Shown one piece after another: positions 18,521 to 27,892 of a stretch of 64,000 nt of DNA; positions within the stretch are counted from its first letter, which is position 1; the number at the start of each line of letters is the position of its first letter. Source of the stretch: BNXB01 sp031556375 (GTDB taxonomy: Bacteria > Bacteroidota > Bacteroidia > Bacteroidales > Azobacteroidaceae); the NCBI GenBank assembly GCA_031556375.1, contig JAVBTA010000059.1, positions 1 through 64,000 on the forward strand. Reading direction: 5' to 3'. Position numbers and translations under genes: made by a program. The notes below the pieces were generated by a model. It searched no databases and was not told the DNA's origin. It saw only the letters and a program-made list of their open reading frames with translations.

Positions 18521-19111
18521 ATGGAGACACAAAGAGTTAAACTAAACGTCCTGGGCATTACTTTCAGCCAAGTACAAGCAGGAGCTTATGCACTGGTGTT
18601 ATCTGAAGAAAATGGCAACCGCAGAGTCCCGATCATAATTGGGACTCCGGAAGCTCAGTCAATCGCCATTTTCCTGGAAGGTCTTCATCCGCCGCGTCCG
18701 TTAACTCATGAACTTTTTCTTTCGTTTGCCGATGCTGTAAACGTATCCTTGAAAGAAATCTATATATATAAGTTTGAAGAAGGTGTCTTTTTTTCCGAAC
18801 TGGTATTTACCCAAGGAGAAAAGGATATTACAATTGACTCCCGGACTTCCGATGCTATTGCCCTGGCTGTCAGATCCAGCGCCCCGATTTACACCACAGA
18901 AGAAATTATGAAAGAAGCCGGAATAATCATGGATGATGATTTCCCGGAAGAATCTGAAGTAGAAGTAGAAACACATAAACCTCAATATTCGTTCGACACC
19001 ATGAACCTCGAAGAATTGGAAAACGCACTCAATGATGCTATCGCCATGGAAGATTATGAGAAAGCTTCAAAAATCAGGGATTTAATCAACAAAAAGAAAA
19101 GTAACTTGTAG
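18521..19111 (+). CDS. Bifunctional nuclease family protein (DUF151) with C-terminal UVR motif
   Basis: The 196-residue protein has the bifunctional nuclease domain over about residues 1-135 (VQAGAYALVLSEENGNRRVPIIIG; DSRTSDAIALAVRS). It ends in an acidic linker and a UvrB/UvrC-type UVR helical pair (LEELENALNDAIAMEDYEKASKIRDLI split across about 163-189). This architecture is found in bacterial BFN proteins. The UVR motif suggests a protein partner, as in Clp or excision repair adaptors. Function in Bacteroidota is not established. Confidence 0.85.
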   Translation: METQRVKLNVLGITFSQVQAGAYALVLSEENGNRRVPIIIGTPEAQSIAIFLEGLHPPRPLTHELFLSFADAVNVSLKEIYIYKFEEGVFFSELVFTQGEKDITIDSRTSDAIALAVRSSAPIYTTEEIMKEAGIIMDDDFPEESEVEVETHKPQYSFDTMNLEELENALNDAIAMEDYEKASKIRDLINKKKSNL

Positions 19112-19171
19112 TTCAATCCTTTCAGAGTGTAAAAAAAGCAGTAACAATATGTTTTTTTGAAATATTTTTGT

Positions 19172-19179
19172 TACTTTTG
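19172..19179 (+). promoter_or_regulatory. -7 box for membrane-anchored AraC gene
   Basis: TACTTTTG matches TAnnTTTG 18 bp ahead of the ATG at 19197. An upstream in-frame GTG at 19179 overlaps this box, which rules that codon out as the start. Confidence 0.5.
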
Positions 19180-19196
19180 TGCTATATACACTCTTG

Positions 19197-19892
19197 ATGA
19201 AACGTTTTTTTGTTTCAATATTATTACTACTCTATTTCTTATTGTCAATTCCAATTAAATCCTATCGCGAAATAGAATTATCTGGAAATGACAGTATTGC
19301 TTTATCTTTAGGAGATATAGACAGCTCAGATCTGCAATTATCGCAAGCATTACAGGAGCAACATAACAATTACCTCAAAAAGGTTTACGCTCTATTATCT
19401 TTCATCATCATATTAATTATTATTGCAATAATAATATCCATTTGGTTGAATTATAAAAAACAGATTGTAGCATTATCCTCAAAGAAAGACAAAACCCATG
19501 ATCCGAAAAACAACTCCCCCAATCATAGTAATAAAAAACTAAACCAGGAAGACAATGATCTATTTATAGCCCTGGAAGATCTGATGATCAAAGAAAAAAT
19601 ATTTACAGATCCTAATCTGACCCTCAATTCTCTCGCCAAAAGAGTAAGTATATCCCGGAACCAACTATCTTATATGATTAATCGACATACCGGACGAAAT
19701 TTCAACTATTATATAAATGAGTTCCGGATCAAAGAGATTATTCGTATCATATCCAATCCGGAATATAATCACATGAATATGGAAGAAATTGCAGAACAAG
19801 GAGGCTTTAATAGCCGATCTGCATTTTACAGCGCATTCAAGACCCACACAGGCTTAACTCCAACCCAGTTTAAACACAAAAATTTGCCTTGA
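19197..19892 (+). CDS. Membrane-anchored AraC-family regulator lacking a sensor domain
   Basis: Counted from the ATG at 19197 the protein has 231 residues. An N-terminal hydrophobic segment or signal (MKRFFVSILLLLYFLLSIPI) is followed by about 40 extracytoplasmic residues, a second membrane helix (LLSFIIILIIIAIIISIWL, about 64-84), a Lys-rich linker and a C-terminal AraC helix-turn-helix pair (about 125-231, LNSLAKRVSISRNQLSYMINRHTG ... IAEQGGFNSRSAFYSAFKTHTG read in two parts). It resembles the ends of Bacteroidota TPR-AraC or hybrid two-component regulators but has no ligand domain. Targets and signal are unknown. Confidence 0.85.
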   Translation: MKRFFVSILLLLYFLLSIPIKSYREIELSGNDSIALSLGDIDSSDLQLSQALQEQHNNYLKKVYALLSFIIILIIIAIIISIWLNYKKQIVALSSKKDKTHDPKNNSPNHSNKKLNQEDNDLFIALEDLMIKEKIFTDPNLTLNSLAKRVSISRNQLSYMINRHTGRNFNYYINEFRIKEIIRIISNPEYNHMNMEEIAEQGGFNSRSAFYSAFKTHTGLTPTQFKHKNLP

Positions 19893-20120
19893 CAGCTCAT
19901 TTTTTGTCCTAATATACACATCCGGACTAAATCAAAACAAAAATATTGCACTAACTACCAGGAACTTATCTTGATTTTTGTTCAAAGATACCCATTTGGA
20001 CATTTTTTTTTGCATTTACATAGAAATTTGTATACAAATAAACTAATAACAAAAATAAACCAAAACTCCATTAAGCACTCTGTGACAGAGTTCGTTGTGT
20101 GTATTGTGTGTTATGTTAGG
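19893..20120. other. Non-coding region after membrane AraC gene
   Basis: The 293-bp gap between the AraC and pepE genes holds AT-rich sequence with scattered -7-like boxes on both strands. One is CAAAGATA near 19984, read leftward. Near the right end is the terminator hairpin. No coding region is supported. Confidence 0.4.
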
Positions 20121-20149
20121 AAAAGGATGCCCCCAAAGGACATCCTTTT
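20121..20149 (-). terminator. Terminator downstream of pepE
   Basis: The stem AAAAGGATG / CATCCTTTT with an 11-nt loop is bidirectional in form and lies 37 bp past the pepE stop. Confidence 0.7.
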
Positions 20150-20185
20150 CATTTTCTTATAGAACCATAATAAAAAATGATTGAA

Positions 20186-20890
20186 TTACAATAGGAAAGA
20201 AAAGTCGGAGTTTGAATCCAGCTCATAAAACTCCTGCCCTTTTTTGAAAATCCGAGCAGTACATTTCCCAACCAACTCCAACTTATTTCCGTCCAAATGC
20301 AATAAAGTAGACTCCCGTAATCCGACGACATATACATCCTGATTCAATTCGAGGAATTCAATAATTCGTTCTTCACGGGTTTCTCCACCGAATCCCTGAG
20401 GATTAACATCCAGGAAATGAGGATTTATTTGAAATGGAATAAGATTTAACGTATCAAAACTGATCGGGTCGATAATCGGCATGTCATTTGTCGTACGCAG
20501 AGTTGGGCAAGCAACATTACTACCAGCACTCCAGCCAATGTACGGAGTTCCGGATTGAACTTTTCTCCGTATGGGTTCCATTAAACCGTTCAAATGCATT
20601 TGCTGTACCAATCTCCATGTATTTCCACCTCCGATAACAATAGCTTCGGCTTCTTCTACGGCCTTTACAGGATCAGAAAAATGGTGGATACTAACTACAT
20701 GATGGCCTATTTCTGAAAAACGAGCCTCTACTTTGGCTTCATAATCATCATAACTCAAACGTACGCCTGCATATGGAATAAACAGAGCTTTTATACTTTT
20801 CGCCCCTAAAAACCTTTGTATGTCATACTTCGGATATTCCAGGTAGGCTTCTCCCGGATTCGTTGAATTACTCAGTAATAATAGTCTCAT
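20186..20890 (-). CDS. pepE: Dipeptidase E (peptidase S51, alpha-aspartyl dipeptidase)
   Basis: The 234-residue protein carries the S51 nucleophile motif IGWSAGSNVACPT (about residues 118-130), the upstream VIGGGNTWRLVQ glycine-rich segment and the later NPHFLDVNP region. S51 enzymes cleave N-terminal Asp-X dipeptides in the cytosol. It is 23 bp downstream of an M24 aminopeptidase gene on the same strand, and together they suggest a peptide-breakdown operon. Length matches the family (about 230). Confidence 0.93.
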   Translation of the reverse strand: MRLLLLSNSTNPGEAYLEYPKYDIQRFLGAKSIKALFIPYAGVRLSYDDYEAKVEARFSEIGHHVVSIHHFSDPVKAVEEAEAIVIGGGNTWRLVQQMHLNGLMEPIRRKVQSGTPYIGWSAGSNVACPTLRTTNDMPIIDPISFDTLNLIPFQINPHFLDVNPQGFGGETREERIIEFLELNQDVYVVGLRESTLLHLDGNKLELVGKCTARIFKKGQEFYELDSNSDFSFLL

Positions 20891-20913
20891 ATAGATAGAT
20901 TATATTGGTTTAA

Positions 20914-22092
20914 TTACAACTCGATAATATTTTCTTCAAAATTAGTAATTTTTTCAATTCCAAACTCAGTAACCAAATAAGTATTTTCAATGCCTACAGC
21001 TCCGATGCCATGAAGAACAAATTTTGGTTCAAAAGCAAAAGTCATACCGGCTTGGAGCAAGTCCGTCGAACGTCCCATAAGGACAGGGAGTTCATTGATT
21101 TCAATACCTACGCCATGACCAACAAATTTAGCCTGCTGTTTGGTTCCCATAAAAGAACCGGATAAACCTGCTTCTTCTGCCATCAGTAAGGTATGATTGT
21201 AAATATCCGCACATGAAGTCCCTGGTTTAGCATTTGTAATCAACCAGTTATGCATATCAATAGATATCCGGTGAGCCTGATATGCTTCTTCCGGTAATCT
21301 ACCTACAGAAAACACACGGGTCATATCAGTAAGGTAGGCCGTATAATTACCAGCCATATCGACCATAATTGAAGTCCCTTCCTTCAACACCGAACCATCA
21401 GAACCAATGGGTACTGACGGATGCATTCCTGCTCCTCCCAGGGCATAATCGAATGGGGATGAGGCTTCTGCATTACTTCCGGACAACATACTGCCCATAT
21501 AAATATCCATATTACTGCCAAAACTCCGGAATAAGCCGATAGATCCGGCCAATCTCATCTCTCTTTCTACATTACTTTGCAATTCCAACTCGGTCATGCC
21601 CGGACGATAACATCCTCTTATTTTGGAATAAACTTCGGCGTGAACTTTTCCGGAATACCGGAGTTGTTCAATCTCCCAAGGAGTTTTTACCATACGTTGT
21701 TTTCGCAACAACGGAGTCGCATTACCAATCTCCGAGTCTGGAAATACCGCCTGTAATCTTACATATTCACTATAAGTCATCTGGTCTGCCTCCAGTAAAA
21801 CCCGTCCCGGAATTTCCATATTATTTTTCAATAACAAGGCCGGAATATCTTCTGCTTTACGAATAGGGACAGCACATGGATGTTGTAAATCTTCCGGCCG
21901 CCTGAAAAAATAAACAGGCATACCCGACGATGGCATATAGACAAATCCATTAAACACCACACCTGTCAGGTAATAAATATTAACACTCGACGCAATCAGA
22001 CATGCATCGGCTTTCTCATTAATTAAGAACTCCTGCAGACGGGTCCAACGAATTTTAAGATCATCTGCAGGAGGATATTTTGTAAAACTCAT
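20914..22092 (-). CDS. M24 family Xaa-Pro-type aminopeptidase
   Basis: The 392-residue protein has a creatinase N-terminal domain (about 1-130) and an M24 pita-bread catalytic domain. The five metal ligands are visible in order: two Asp in MVDMAGNYTAYLTDMTRVF, His in VGHGVGIEI, Glu in FEPKF and Glu in VGIENTYLV. It removes N-terminal residues from peptides, most likely before proline. There is no export signal. It heads a two-gene leftward unit with pepE. Confidence 0.9.
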   Translation of the reverse strand: MSFTKYPPADDLKIRWTRLQEFLINEKADACLIASSVNIYYLTGVVFNGFVYMPSSGMPVYFFRRPEDLQHPCAVPIRKAEDIPALLLKNNMEIPGRVLLEADQMTYSEYVRLQAVFPDSEIGNATPLLRKQRMVKTPWEIEQLRYSGKVHAEVYSKIRGCYRPGMTELELQSNVEREMRLAGSIGLFRSFGSNMDIYMGSMLSGSNAEASSPFDYALGGAGMHPSVPIGSDGSVLKEGTSIMVDMAGNYTAYLTDMTRVFSVGRLPEEAYQAHRISIDMHNWLITNAKPGTSCADIYNHTLLMAEEAGLSGSFMGTKQQAKFVGHGVGIEINELPVLMGRSTDLLQAGMTFAFEPKFVLHGIGAVGIENTYLVTEFGIEKITNFEENIIEL

Positions 22093-22148
22093 ACGGCTTT
22101 TATTTAATAAAACTCTAAAATTACGAAAAAACGAGACTTGGCAAAATT

Positions 22149-23459
22149 TTACTCGTCAAACATATCCTTAAATTCAACAAACTCTTTGCCTGGCAATACC
22201 TGGTTCAATATAACACCTACTATAGACGCCAATGCCATTCCTTCCAACGAAAATGACTGTCCTACATGAATAGCTGCGCCTCCGATACCAATTACAAGAA
22301 TTACCGAAGCAATGATCAGATTACGTTTGAGACTGAAATCTACTTTATTCTCAACTAACATCCGCAATCCGCTTGAAGCAATAATTCCAAAAAGCAGGAT
22401 AGAAACACCTCCCATTACCGGAGTCGGGATTGTAGTCAACAATGCTGCTATTTTTCCACAGAACCCGAACATAATAGCAAAACAGGCTGCTCCGACAAAC
22501 AAATAAATACTAAATGCCCGAGTAATAGCTAAAACACCAATATTCTCACCATAAGTCGTATTGGGTGGTCCTCCGATAAGCGATGCCATAGTAGTCGCAA
22601 CCCCATCCCCCAATAAAGAACGGTCCAATCCCGGGTCTTTTATCAAATCCTTACTTACCACCTTACTTAAGACTAACTGATGTCCTATATGCTCCGCAAC
22701 CGGAACAATTGCGACAGGAACCATCATTAAAAATATTCTCCATGTAAAAGACGGTGTATAATCAACAAACGGGAACATAAAAGGGGGCATGGCAAACCAC
22801 CTGGCATCTGCGACTGTCTGCATGTCCACAATTCCCATCATTATAGAAAATACATATCCGCATATGATTCCGATCAGAACCGGAATAACACTGATAAAAC
22901 CACGGGTAAAAACAGAAACTACAATTGTTACTGTAAGGGTCAACAGTGCGACAAGAATATAATTAAGATCATACACACCTTCAGAATTATTTGTAGCCAT
23001 TCCAACAGCTGTAGAAGCCAGTCCCAGCCCAATCACAATAATTACAGGTCCAACGACAACCGGAGGCAGCAATTTCATCAGCCATTTAGTTCCTGCCTTA
23101 GTGATTATAAGAGCTACAATCGAATATGTAATTCCGACAAGAAAACTACCGACAAGAAAACTGCCGACACCAACCCCTGAATTCGGATCCAATTCCAGAG
23201 CCTTAACCGCGATTATCGGATTAATGAATGCAAATGAGGAGCCCAGATATGAAGGTACCTTTCCTTTTGTTATCGCAATAAACGCCAATGTTCCTATACC
23301 ACTCGAAATAAGAGCGACAGCCGGACTCATTCCTGTCAATACAGGGACAAGCACGGTAGCTCCAAACATCGCAAATAAATGTTGAATACTCAGAAAAAGC
23401 CACTGAGTAAACCTAGGTTTTTCATTGATTCCTAGTACAATCTTTTTTTCTTCTTTCAT
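22149..23459 (-). CDS. uraA: NCS2-family uracil/xanthine permease
   Basis: The 436-residue protein has about 12-14 hydrophobic membrane segments and the NCS2 features FGATVLVPVLTGMSPAVAL (N-terminal) and GGPPNTTYGENIGVLAITR (about 285-303), the substrate-binding loop region of UraA. It imports uracil or a related base by proton symport across the inner membrane. It begins 2 bp after the stop of the pyrophosphatase gene on the same strand, so it is likely cotranscribed and could use the ion gradient that enzyme makes. Exact base is not determined. Confidence 0.9.
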   Translation of the reverse strand: MKEEKKIVLGINEKPRFTQWLFLSIQHLFAMFGATVLVPVLTGMSPAVALISSGIGTLAFIAITKGKVPSYLGSSFAFINPIIAVKALELDPNSGVGVGSFLVGSFLVGITYSIVALIITKAGTKWLMKLLPPVVVGPVIIVIGLGLASTAVGMATNNSEGVYDLNYILVALLTLTVTIVVSVFTRGFISVIPVLIGIICGYVFSIMMGIVDMQTVADARWFAMPPFMFPFVDYTPSFTWRIFLMMVPVAIVPVAEHIGHQLVLSKVVSKDLIKDPGLDRSLLGDGVATTMASLIGGPPNTTYGENIGVLAITRAFSIYLFVGAACFAIMFGFCGKIAALLTTIPTPVMGGVSILLFGIIASSGLRMLVENKVDFSLKRNLIIASVILVIGIGGAAIHVGQSFSLEGMALASIVGVILNQVLPGKEFVEFKDMFDE

Positions 23460-23461
23460 TA

Positions 23462-25858
23462 TTATTTTTCCAACGGAATACGCATCTTATAGAATGAACG
23501 CCATACGAATATCAATCCGACAATCAGGAATGGTATTGCAATATACAATGAATAATCGTGACCACTGGCTTTCATTTCAATACAAATTTCCGTAGCTAAC
23601 AATCCGAACAAAGTCGAGAACTTGATAATCGGATTCAAAGAAACAGACGAAGTATCCTTGAAAGGATCTCCTACTGTGTCACCTACAACTGCAGCTTCAT
23701 GCAATGGAGAATTTTTTTCTTTCAGATCCACTTCCACTACTTTCTTGGCATTATCCCAGCTACCACCCGCATTCGCCATATAGATTGCCTGGAATAAACC
23801 GAATACTGCAATCGAAACCAAATAAGCCACAAAGAAGTTAGGATCCATAAATGCAAATGCCAAAGTAATACAGATCAATGCTATAAAGATATTCCACATA
23901 CCTTTTTGAGCATATTGAGTACAGATTCTTACTACTGTATTAGAGTCTTCCGGATTTGCTTCCGTTTGGTCCAGGTTAAACGTACGTTTGATAAATTCTA
24001 CAGCGCGATAAGCCCCTGTTGTTACAGCCTGAATAGAAGCACCACTAAACCAGAAAATAACAGCTCCACCACAGATTAAACCTAAGATTACAGGAGCATC
24101 TGTTAATGACAGGCTTAATAAACCTGCTTTTTCCAATAAAAGTATAATTGAGAAAATCATTGTTGTAGCACCCACAACAGCAGTTCCAATCAATACAGGC
24201 TTAGCAGTCGCCTTGAATGTATTACCAGCAGAGTCATTTGCTTCCAGATAATGTTTACCATGTTCGAAATCTGGCTTGAAACCAAATTCAGTCTCAATTT
24301 CTTTTTCCACATCAGGAACTTGCTCTATTTGAGAAAGTTCGAATACCGATTGAGCATTATCGGTTACTGGTCCATAACTGTCGACAGCAATGGTTACAGG
24401 TCCCATGCAAAGGAATCCGAAAGCTACCAAACCAAATGCAAAGATAGAAGCATGAGGGCCTAATACCGCATCCAAGCCCATTCCTGCAGTAAAATAAGCA
24501 ACAGTCATCAAACCGACGATCAACATACCAGTCCAGAATGCACTGAAGTTACCGGCAACAATACCCGAAAGAATATTCAGGGAAGAACCTCCTTCACGGG
24601 ATGCCGTAACGACTTCATTTACGTGTTTGGACTTAGAACTTGTGAATATTTTTGTAAATTCAGGAATCAAAACAGCAGCTAACGTACCACAACTAATAAT
24701 TATACCTAATTTCCACCATAAAGTAGTATCAGCCATATCACCTAGCAACAAGTGGCTCATAAAGAAAGTAGCTGAAATACAAAGAATTGCAGCAATCCAG
24801 ATCAAACGCATCAAAGGAGCTTCAAAATCAAATTCCTTTTTGTCGCCATATAATTTTTTAGAAATAGCCTGATTAATAAAGAAAGAACATCCTGAAAGGA
24901 AGTCCATCAAAAAACGCATACCAAAAATCCAAACGATTAATTTTGCCTGGATTGCAGGTTCGGTTACAGCTAAAGTAATAAACGTGATCAAAGCGACACC
25001 AGTTACGCCATAAGTTTCGAATCCATCGGCAGTAGGGCCTACGCTATCTCCGGCATTGTCACCAGTACAGTCTGCAATAACACCAGGGTTACGCGGGTCA
25101 TCTTCTTTTACCTTGAATACCACTTTCATCAGGTCGGAACCAATATCGGCAATCTTAGTAAAGATACCACCTGCAATACGCAAAGCACTTGCTCCCAATG
25201 ATTCTCCAATAGCAAATCCAAGGAAGCAAATACCTACAATATCACGAGGCACAAATAACAAAATAACCACCATCATCACCAATTCCAAAGAGATGAGGAA
25301 TAGTCCTACACTCATACCGGCTTTCAACGGAATATTTACCACATCCAGCGGACGGCCTTTCAAAGATGCAAAAGCCGTACGGGCATTTGCATACGTATTT
25401 ACGCGAATACCATACCAGGCTACAGCATATGAGCCTCCCATACCGATAATGGAGAACATCAGAACCTGAGCAACCACTGACACACTTTGATGTAACAATC
25501 CGAAAAAATACACACACAAAACAGCTGCAATCAAAGAAAATAACATTAAAAGAAATTTTCCCTGTTGTTTTAAGTACGTACTACATGTCTGATAGATCGT
25601 AGCCGCAACTTTCAACATTGAATTGTGAGCAGGAAGTTTCTTGATTTGAGAAAAAAGTAATAAACTGAAGCCTAATGTTCCTGTAATAATAATAGCTCCG
25701 TAAAGCAAAAAACTCCAGGATGTCATTTCCACTCCAAAAACATGGAAAGTTCCATCATGCAGGTCGGGGATTGCCAGATCGGCTTCACTTGCAAACAAAC
25801 TCATTCCCGATGTCATGAGCACAGCAATGGCTGTGAGCCAACATTTTAGTTTATTCAT
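23462..25858 (-). CDS. hppA: Membrane-bound ion-translocating pyrophosphatase
   Basis: The 798-residue protein has about 16 membrane segments and the PPi-binding motifs of the family. These are CTGDNAGDSVGPTADGFETYG (read in parts, about residues 264-284), TDNAQSVFEL and the late GDTVGDPFKDTS. It hydrolyses pyrophosphate to pump H+ and/or Na+ out. The segment NDSAGNTFKATAK corresponds to the K+-dependence region, but I cannot assign ion specificity by eye. The uracil permease gene follows at 2 bp. Confidence 0.95.
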   Translation of the reverse strand: MNKLKCWLTAIAVLMTSGMSLFASEADLAIPDLHDGTFHVFGVEMTSWSFLLYGAIIITGTLGFSLLLFSQIKKLPAHNSMLKVAATIYQTCSTYLKQQGKFLLMLFSLIAAVLCVYFFGLLHQSVSVVAQVLMFSIIGMGGSYAVAWYGIRVNTYANARTAFASLKGRPLDVVNIPLKAGMSVGLFLISLELVMMVVILLFVPRDIVGICFLGFAIGESLGASALRIAGGIFTKIADIGSDLMKVVFKVKEDDPRNPGVIADCTGDNAGDSVGPTADGFETYGVTGVALITFITLAVTEPAIQAKLIVWIFGMRFLMDFLSGCSFFINQAISKKLYGDKKEFDFEAPLMRLIWIAAILCISATFFMSHLLLGDMADTTLWWKLGIIISCGTLAAVLIPEFTKIFTSSKSKHVNEVVTASREGGSSLNILSGIVAGNFSAFWTGMLIVGLMTVAYFTAGMGLDAVLGPHASIFAFGLVAFGFLCMGPVTIAVDSYGPVTDNAQSVFELSQIEQVPDVEKEIETEFGFKPDFEHGKHYLEANDSAGNTFKATAKPVLIGTAVVGATTMIFSIILLLEKAGLLSLSLTDAPVILGLICGGAVIFWFSGASIQAVTTGAYRAVEFIKRTFNLDQTEANPEDSNTVVRICTQYAQKGMWNIFIALICITLAFAFMDPNFFVAYLVSIAVFGLFQAIYMANAGGSWDNAKKVVEVDLKEKNSPLHEAAVVGDTVGDPFKDTSSVSLNPIIKFSTLFGLLATEICIEMKASGHDYSLYIAIPFLIVGLIFVWRSFYKMRIPLEK

Positions 25859-25894
25859 GGTATAATATTAATTAAGTAAATACACAAATTCCGG

Positions 25895-25902
25895 CAAAGA
25901 TA
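25895..25902 (-). promoter_or_regulatory. -7 box for hppA-uraA
   Basis: The minus strand reads TATCTTTG, a consensus -7 box about 37 bp ahead of the hppA start. Confidence 0.55.
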
Positions 25903-25915
25903 TTCTTTTTTTTTG

Positions 25916-25923
25916 TATTTTTG
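25916..25923 (+). promoter_or_regulatory. -7 box for typA
   Basis: TATTTTTG fits TAnnTTTG, divergent from the hppA box. Transcription would start near 25930, just ahead of the leader hairpin, giving an untranslated leader of about 100 nt. Confidence 0.5.
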
Positions 25924-25936
25924 CACGCGATTTGTG

Positions 25937-25981
25937 AAAAACCCTCCGCTGTAATTAAATAATTACCAACGGAGGTTTTTT
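25937..25981 (+). promoter_or_regulatory. Terminator-like hairpin in the typA leader
   Basis: The stem combines CCTCCG / CGGAGG with an inner GTAATT / AATTAC around an AAAT loop, and outer A/T pairs, followed by a run of seven T (25976-25982). It lies between the typA promoter and typA, with a divergent gene on the other side, so it cannot be an upstream gene's terminator. It looks like an attenuator or a small leader RNA. Confidence 0.5.
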
Positions 25982-26032
25982 TGATGCAAACGGACAAAAA
26001 ACAGTAGATAAAAGAAGATAGAAAATAGACAT

Positions 26033-27832
26033 ATGCAGAATTTAAGAAACATTGCGATCATTGCCCATGTCGATCATGGGAAAACAACTTTAGTGGATAA
26101 AATGCTCTTAGCCGGAAAATTATTCCGCGACGACAAGGCTGATTTAGACCAATTCCTCGACAATAACGATCTGGAAAGAGAACGTGGTATTACTATTTTG
26201 GCAAAAAATGTTTCCATTAATTATAAAGATACGAAAATCAATATTATTGATACTCCGGGACATGCCGACTTTGGAGGTGAAGTGGAACGGGTATTGAATA
26301 TGGCGGACGGATGTCTTCTGCTTGTAGACGCCTTCGAGGGACCAATGCCTCAGACCCGCTTTGTTTTGCAGAAAGCAATCAACCTCGGATTGAAACCTAT
26401 TGTTGTGATAAACAAAGTCGATAAACCGAACTGTAGACCGGAAGAAGTAGAAGAGATGGTATTCGACCTGATGTTCAACCTCGGAGCTAACGAGGATCAG
26501 TTGGATTTCCCGACAATTTACGGTTCGGCTAAACAAGGCTGGATGTCGGACGACTGGAGAAATCCGGCAGAAAACATTTTTCCGTTACTGGATGCTATCA
26601 TACAACACATCCCGGCTCCCAAAAAGCTGGAAGGATCTCCTCAGATGCAAATCACCTCACTCGACTACTCCAACTACGTGGGACGTATTGCTATAGGCCG
26701 TATCCACCGTGGAGAATTACGTGAAGGAATGGATGTCATGCTTTGTAAACGCGACGGCAGCCTGACAAAATCCCGGATTAAAGAGCTTGATGTTTTTGAA
26801 GGACTTGGTCGTACAAAAGTTTCATCTGCCGAATCAGGCGATATCTGTGCGCTTATCGGCATCGAAGGATTTGAAATCGGAGATACAATCACTGATCTGG
26901 AAAATCCGGAGGCCCTGCCTCCTATTGCTATCGACGAACCGACTATGTCGATGTTATTCACGATCAACGACTCTCCTTTCTTCGGGAAAGATGGCAAATA
27001 TGTAACTTCAAGACATATTTACGACCGCCTGATGAAAGAACTCGACAAAAATCTTGCTCTTAAAGTACAACCTTCTGATTCCGCAGATGCCTGGAATGTT
27101 TTCGGTCGCGGAGTCTTACACCTTTCCGTATTGATTGAGACCATGAGACGTGAAGGATTTGAGCTACAGGTAGGTCAACCTCAGGTTATTATCAAAGAAA
27201 TAGATGGGGAAAAATGCGAACCTGTAGAACAACTTACGATTAATCTTCCGGAAGAATCTTCCAGTAAAATTATTGATATGGTTACCAAACGGAAAGGAGA
27301 AATGCAATCCATGGAACGCAAAGGAGACCGTATCCATTTAGAGTTTACAATTCCTTCCCGCGGAATCATCGGCTTAACAAACAATGTCCTTACCGCCTCG
27401 GCAGGAGAAGCCATCATGGCTCACCGGTTCCTTGAATATCAACCTTGGAAAGGAGAAATCGAAAAACGTCAGAATGGTTCCATTATAGCGATGGAAACCG
27501 GAAACGCATTTGCTTACGCTCTGGACAAACTGCAGGATCGCGGTAAATTCTTTATCGATCCGCAAACAGATATTTATGCCGGACAAATTGTCGGAGAACA
27601 TACCAAAGACGGGGATTTGGTTGTAAACGTAACCAAATCAAAAAAACTCACAAATGTTCGGGCTTCCGGAACCGATGACAAAGTTCGTTTAGCGCCACCG
27701 ATCATTTTCAGTCTGGAACAAGCTCTTGAATACATCAAAGAAGATGAATACGTGGAGTTGACACCTAATTCCATAAGATTAAGGAAGATACTGTTGGATG
27801 AAAACGATCGTAAAAGACAAGCCAAGAAATAA
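26033..27832 (+). CDS. typA: Ribosome-associated GTPase TypA/BipA
   Basis: The 599-residue translational GTPase has G1 AHVDHGKTT (about 10-18), DTPGHADFGGEVERVL and NKVDKPNCRPEEV, followed by EF-G-like domains III and V. The BipA-specific C-terminal domain carries RASGTDDKVRLAPP and YVELTPNSIRLRK. It acts on ribosome assembly and stress or cold adaptation. Length is standard. It is the last housekeeping gene before the fimbrial accessory locus. Confidence 0.97.
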   Translation: MQNLRNIAIIAHVDHGKTTLVDKMLLAGKLFRDDKADLDQFLDNNDLERERGITILAKNVSINYKDTKINIIDTPGHADFGGEVERVLNMADGCLLLVDAFEGPMPQTRFVLQKAINLGLKPIVVINKVDKPNCRPEEVEEMVFDLMFNLGANEDQLDFPTIYGSAKQGWMSDDWRNPAENIFPLLDAIIQHIPAPKKLEGSPQMQITSLDYSNYVGRIAIGRIHRGELREGMDVMLCKRDGSLTKSRIKELDVFEGLGRTKVSSAESGDICALIGIEGFEIGDTITDLENPEALPPIAIDEPTMSMLFTINDSPFFGKDGKYVTSRHIYDRLMKELDKNLALKVQPSDSADAWNVFGRGVLHLSVLIETMRREGFELQVGQPQVIIKEIDGEKCEPVEQLTINLPEESSSKIIDMVTKRKGEMQSMERKGDRIHLEFTIPSRGIIGLTNNVLTASAGEAIMAHRFLEYQPWKGEIEKRQNGSIIAMETGNAFAYALDKLQDRGKFFIDPQTDIYAGQIVGEHTKDGDLVVNVTKSKKLTNVRASGTDDKVRLAPPIIFSLEQALEYIKEDEYVELTPNSIRLRKILLDENDRKRQAKK

Positions 27833-27856
27833 AAAAGTAAAATAATATATTTCCTT

Positions 27857-27884
27857 TAATTTTGCAGTGTAATTTTAAACACTG
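27857..27884 (+). promoter_or_regulatory. Promoter -7 box and leader hairpin of the recombinase
   Basis: TAATTTTG (27857-27864) matches the -7 consensus. It is followed at once by CAGTGT-AATTTTAA-ACACTG (27865-27884), a 6-bp inverted repeat around the expected start of transcription that could be an operator or a small leader hairpin. The ATG follows at 27893. Confidence 0.45.
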
Positions 27885-27892
27885 TAAGAATT

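Noticed and set aside
19179..19196. GTG start of the membrane AraC gene at 19179
   Set aside because: It overlaps the -7 box, so it would not be within the transcript.
24251..25469. Open frames antisense to the pyrophosphatase gene
   Set aside because: They are shadows of a long, conserved membrane protein gene with no recognisable product.
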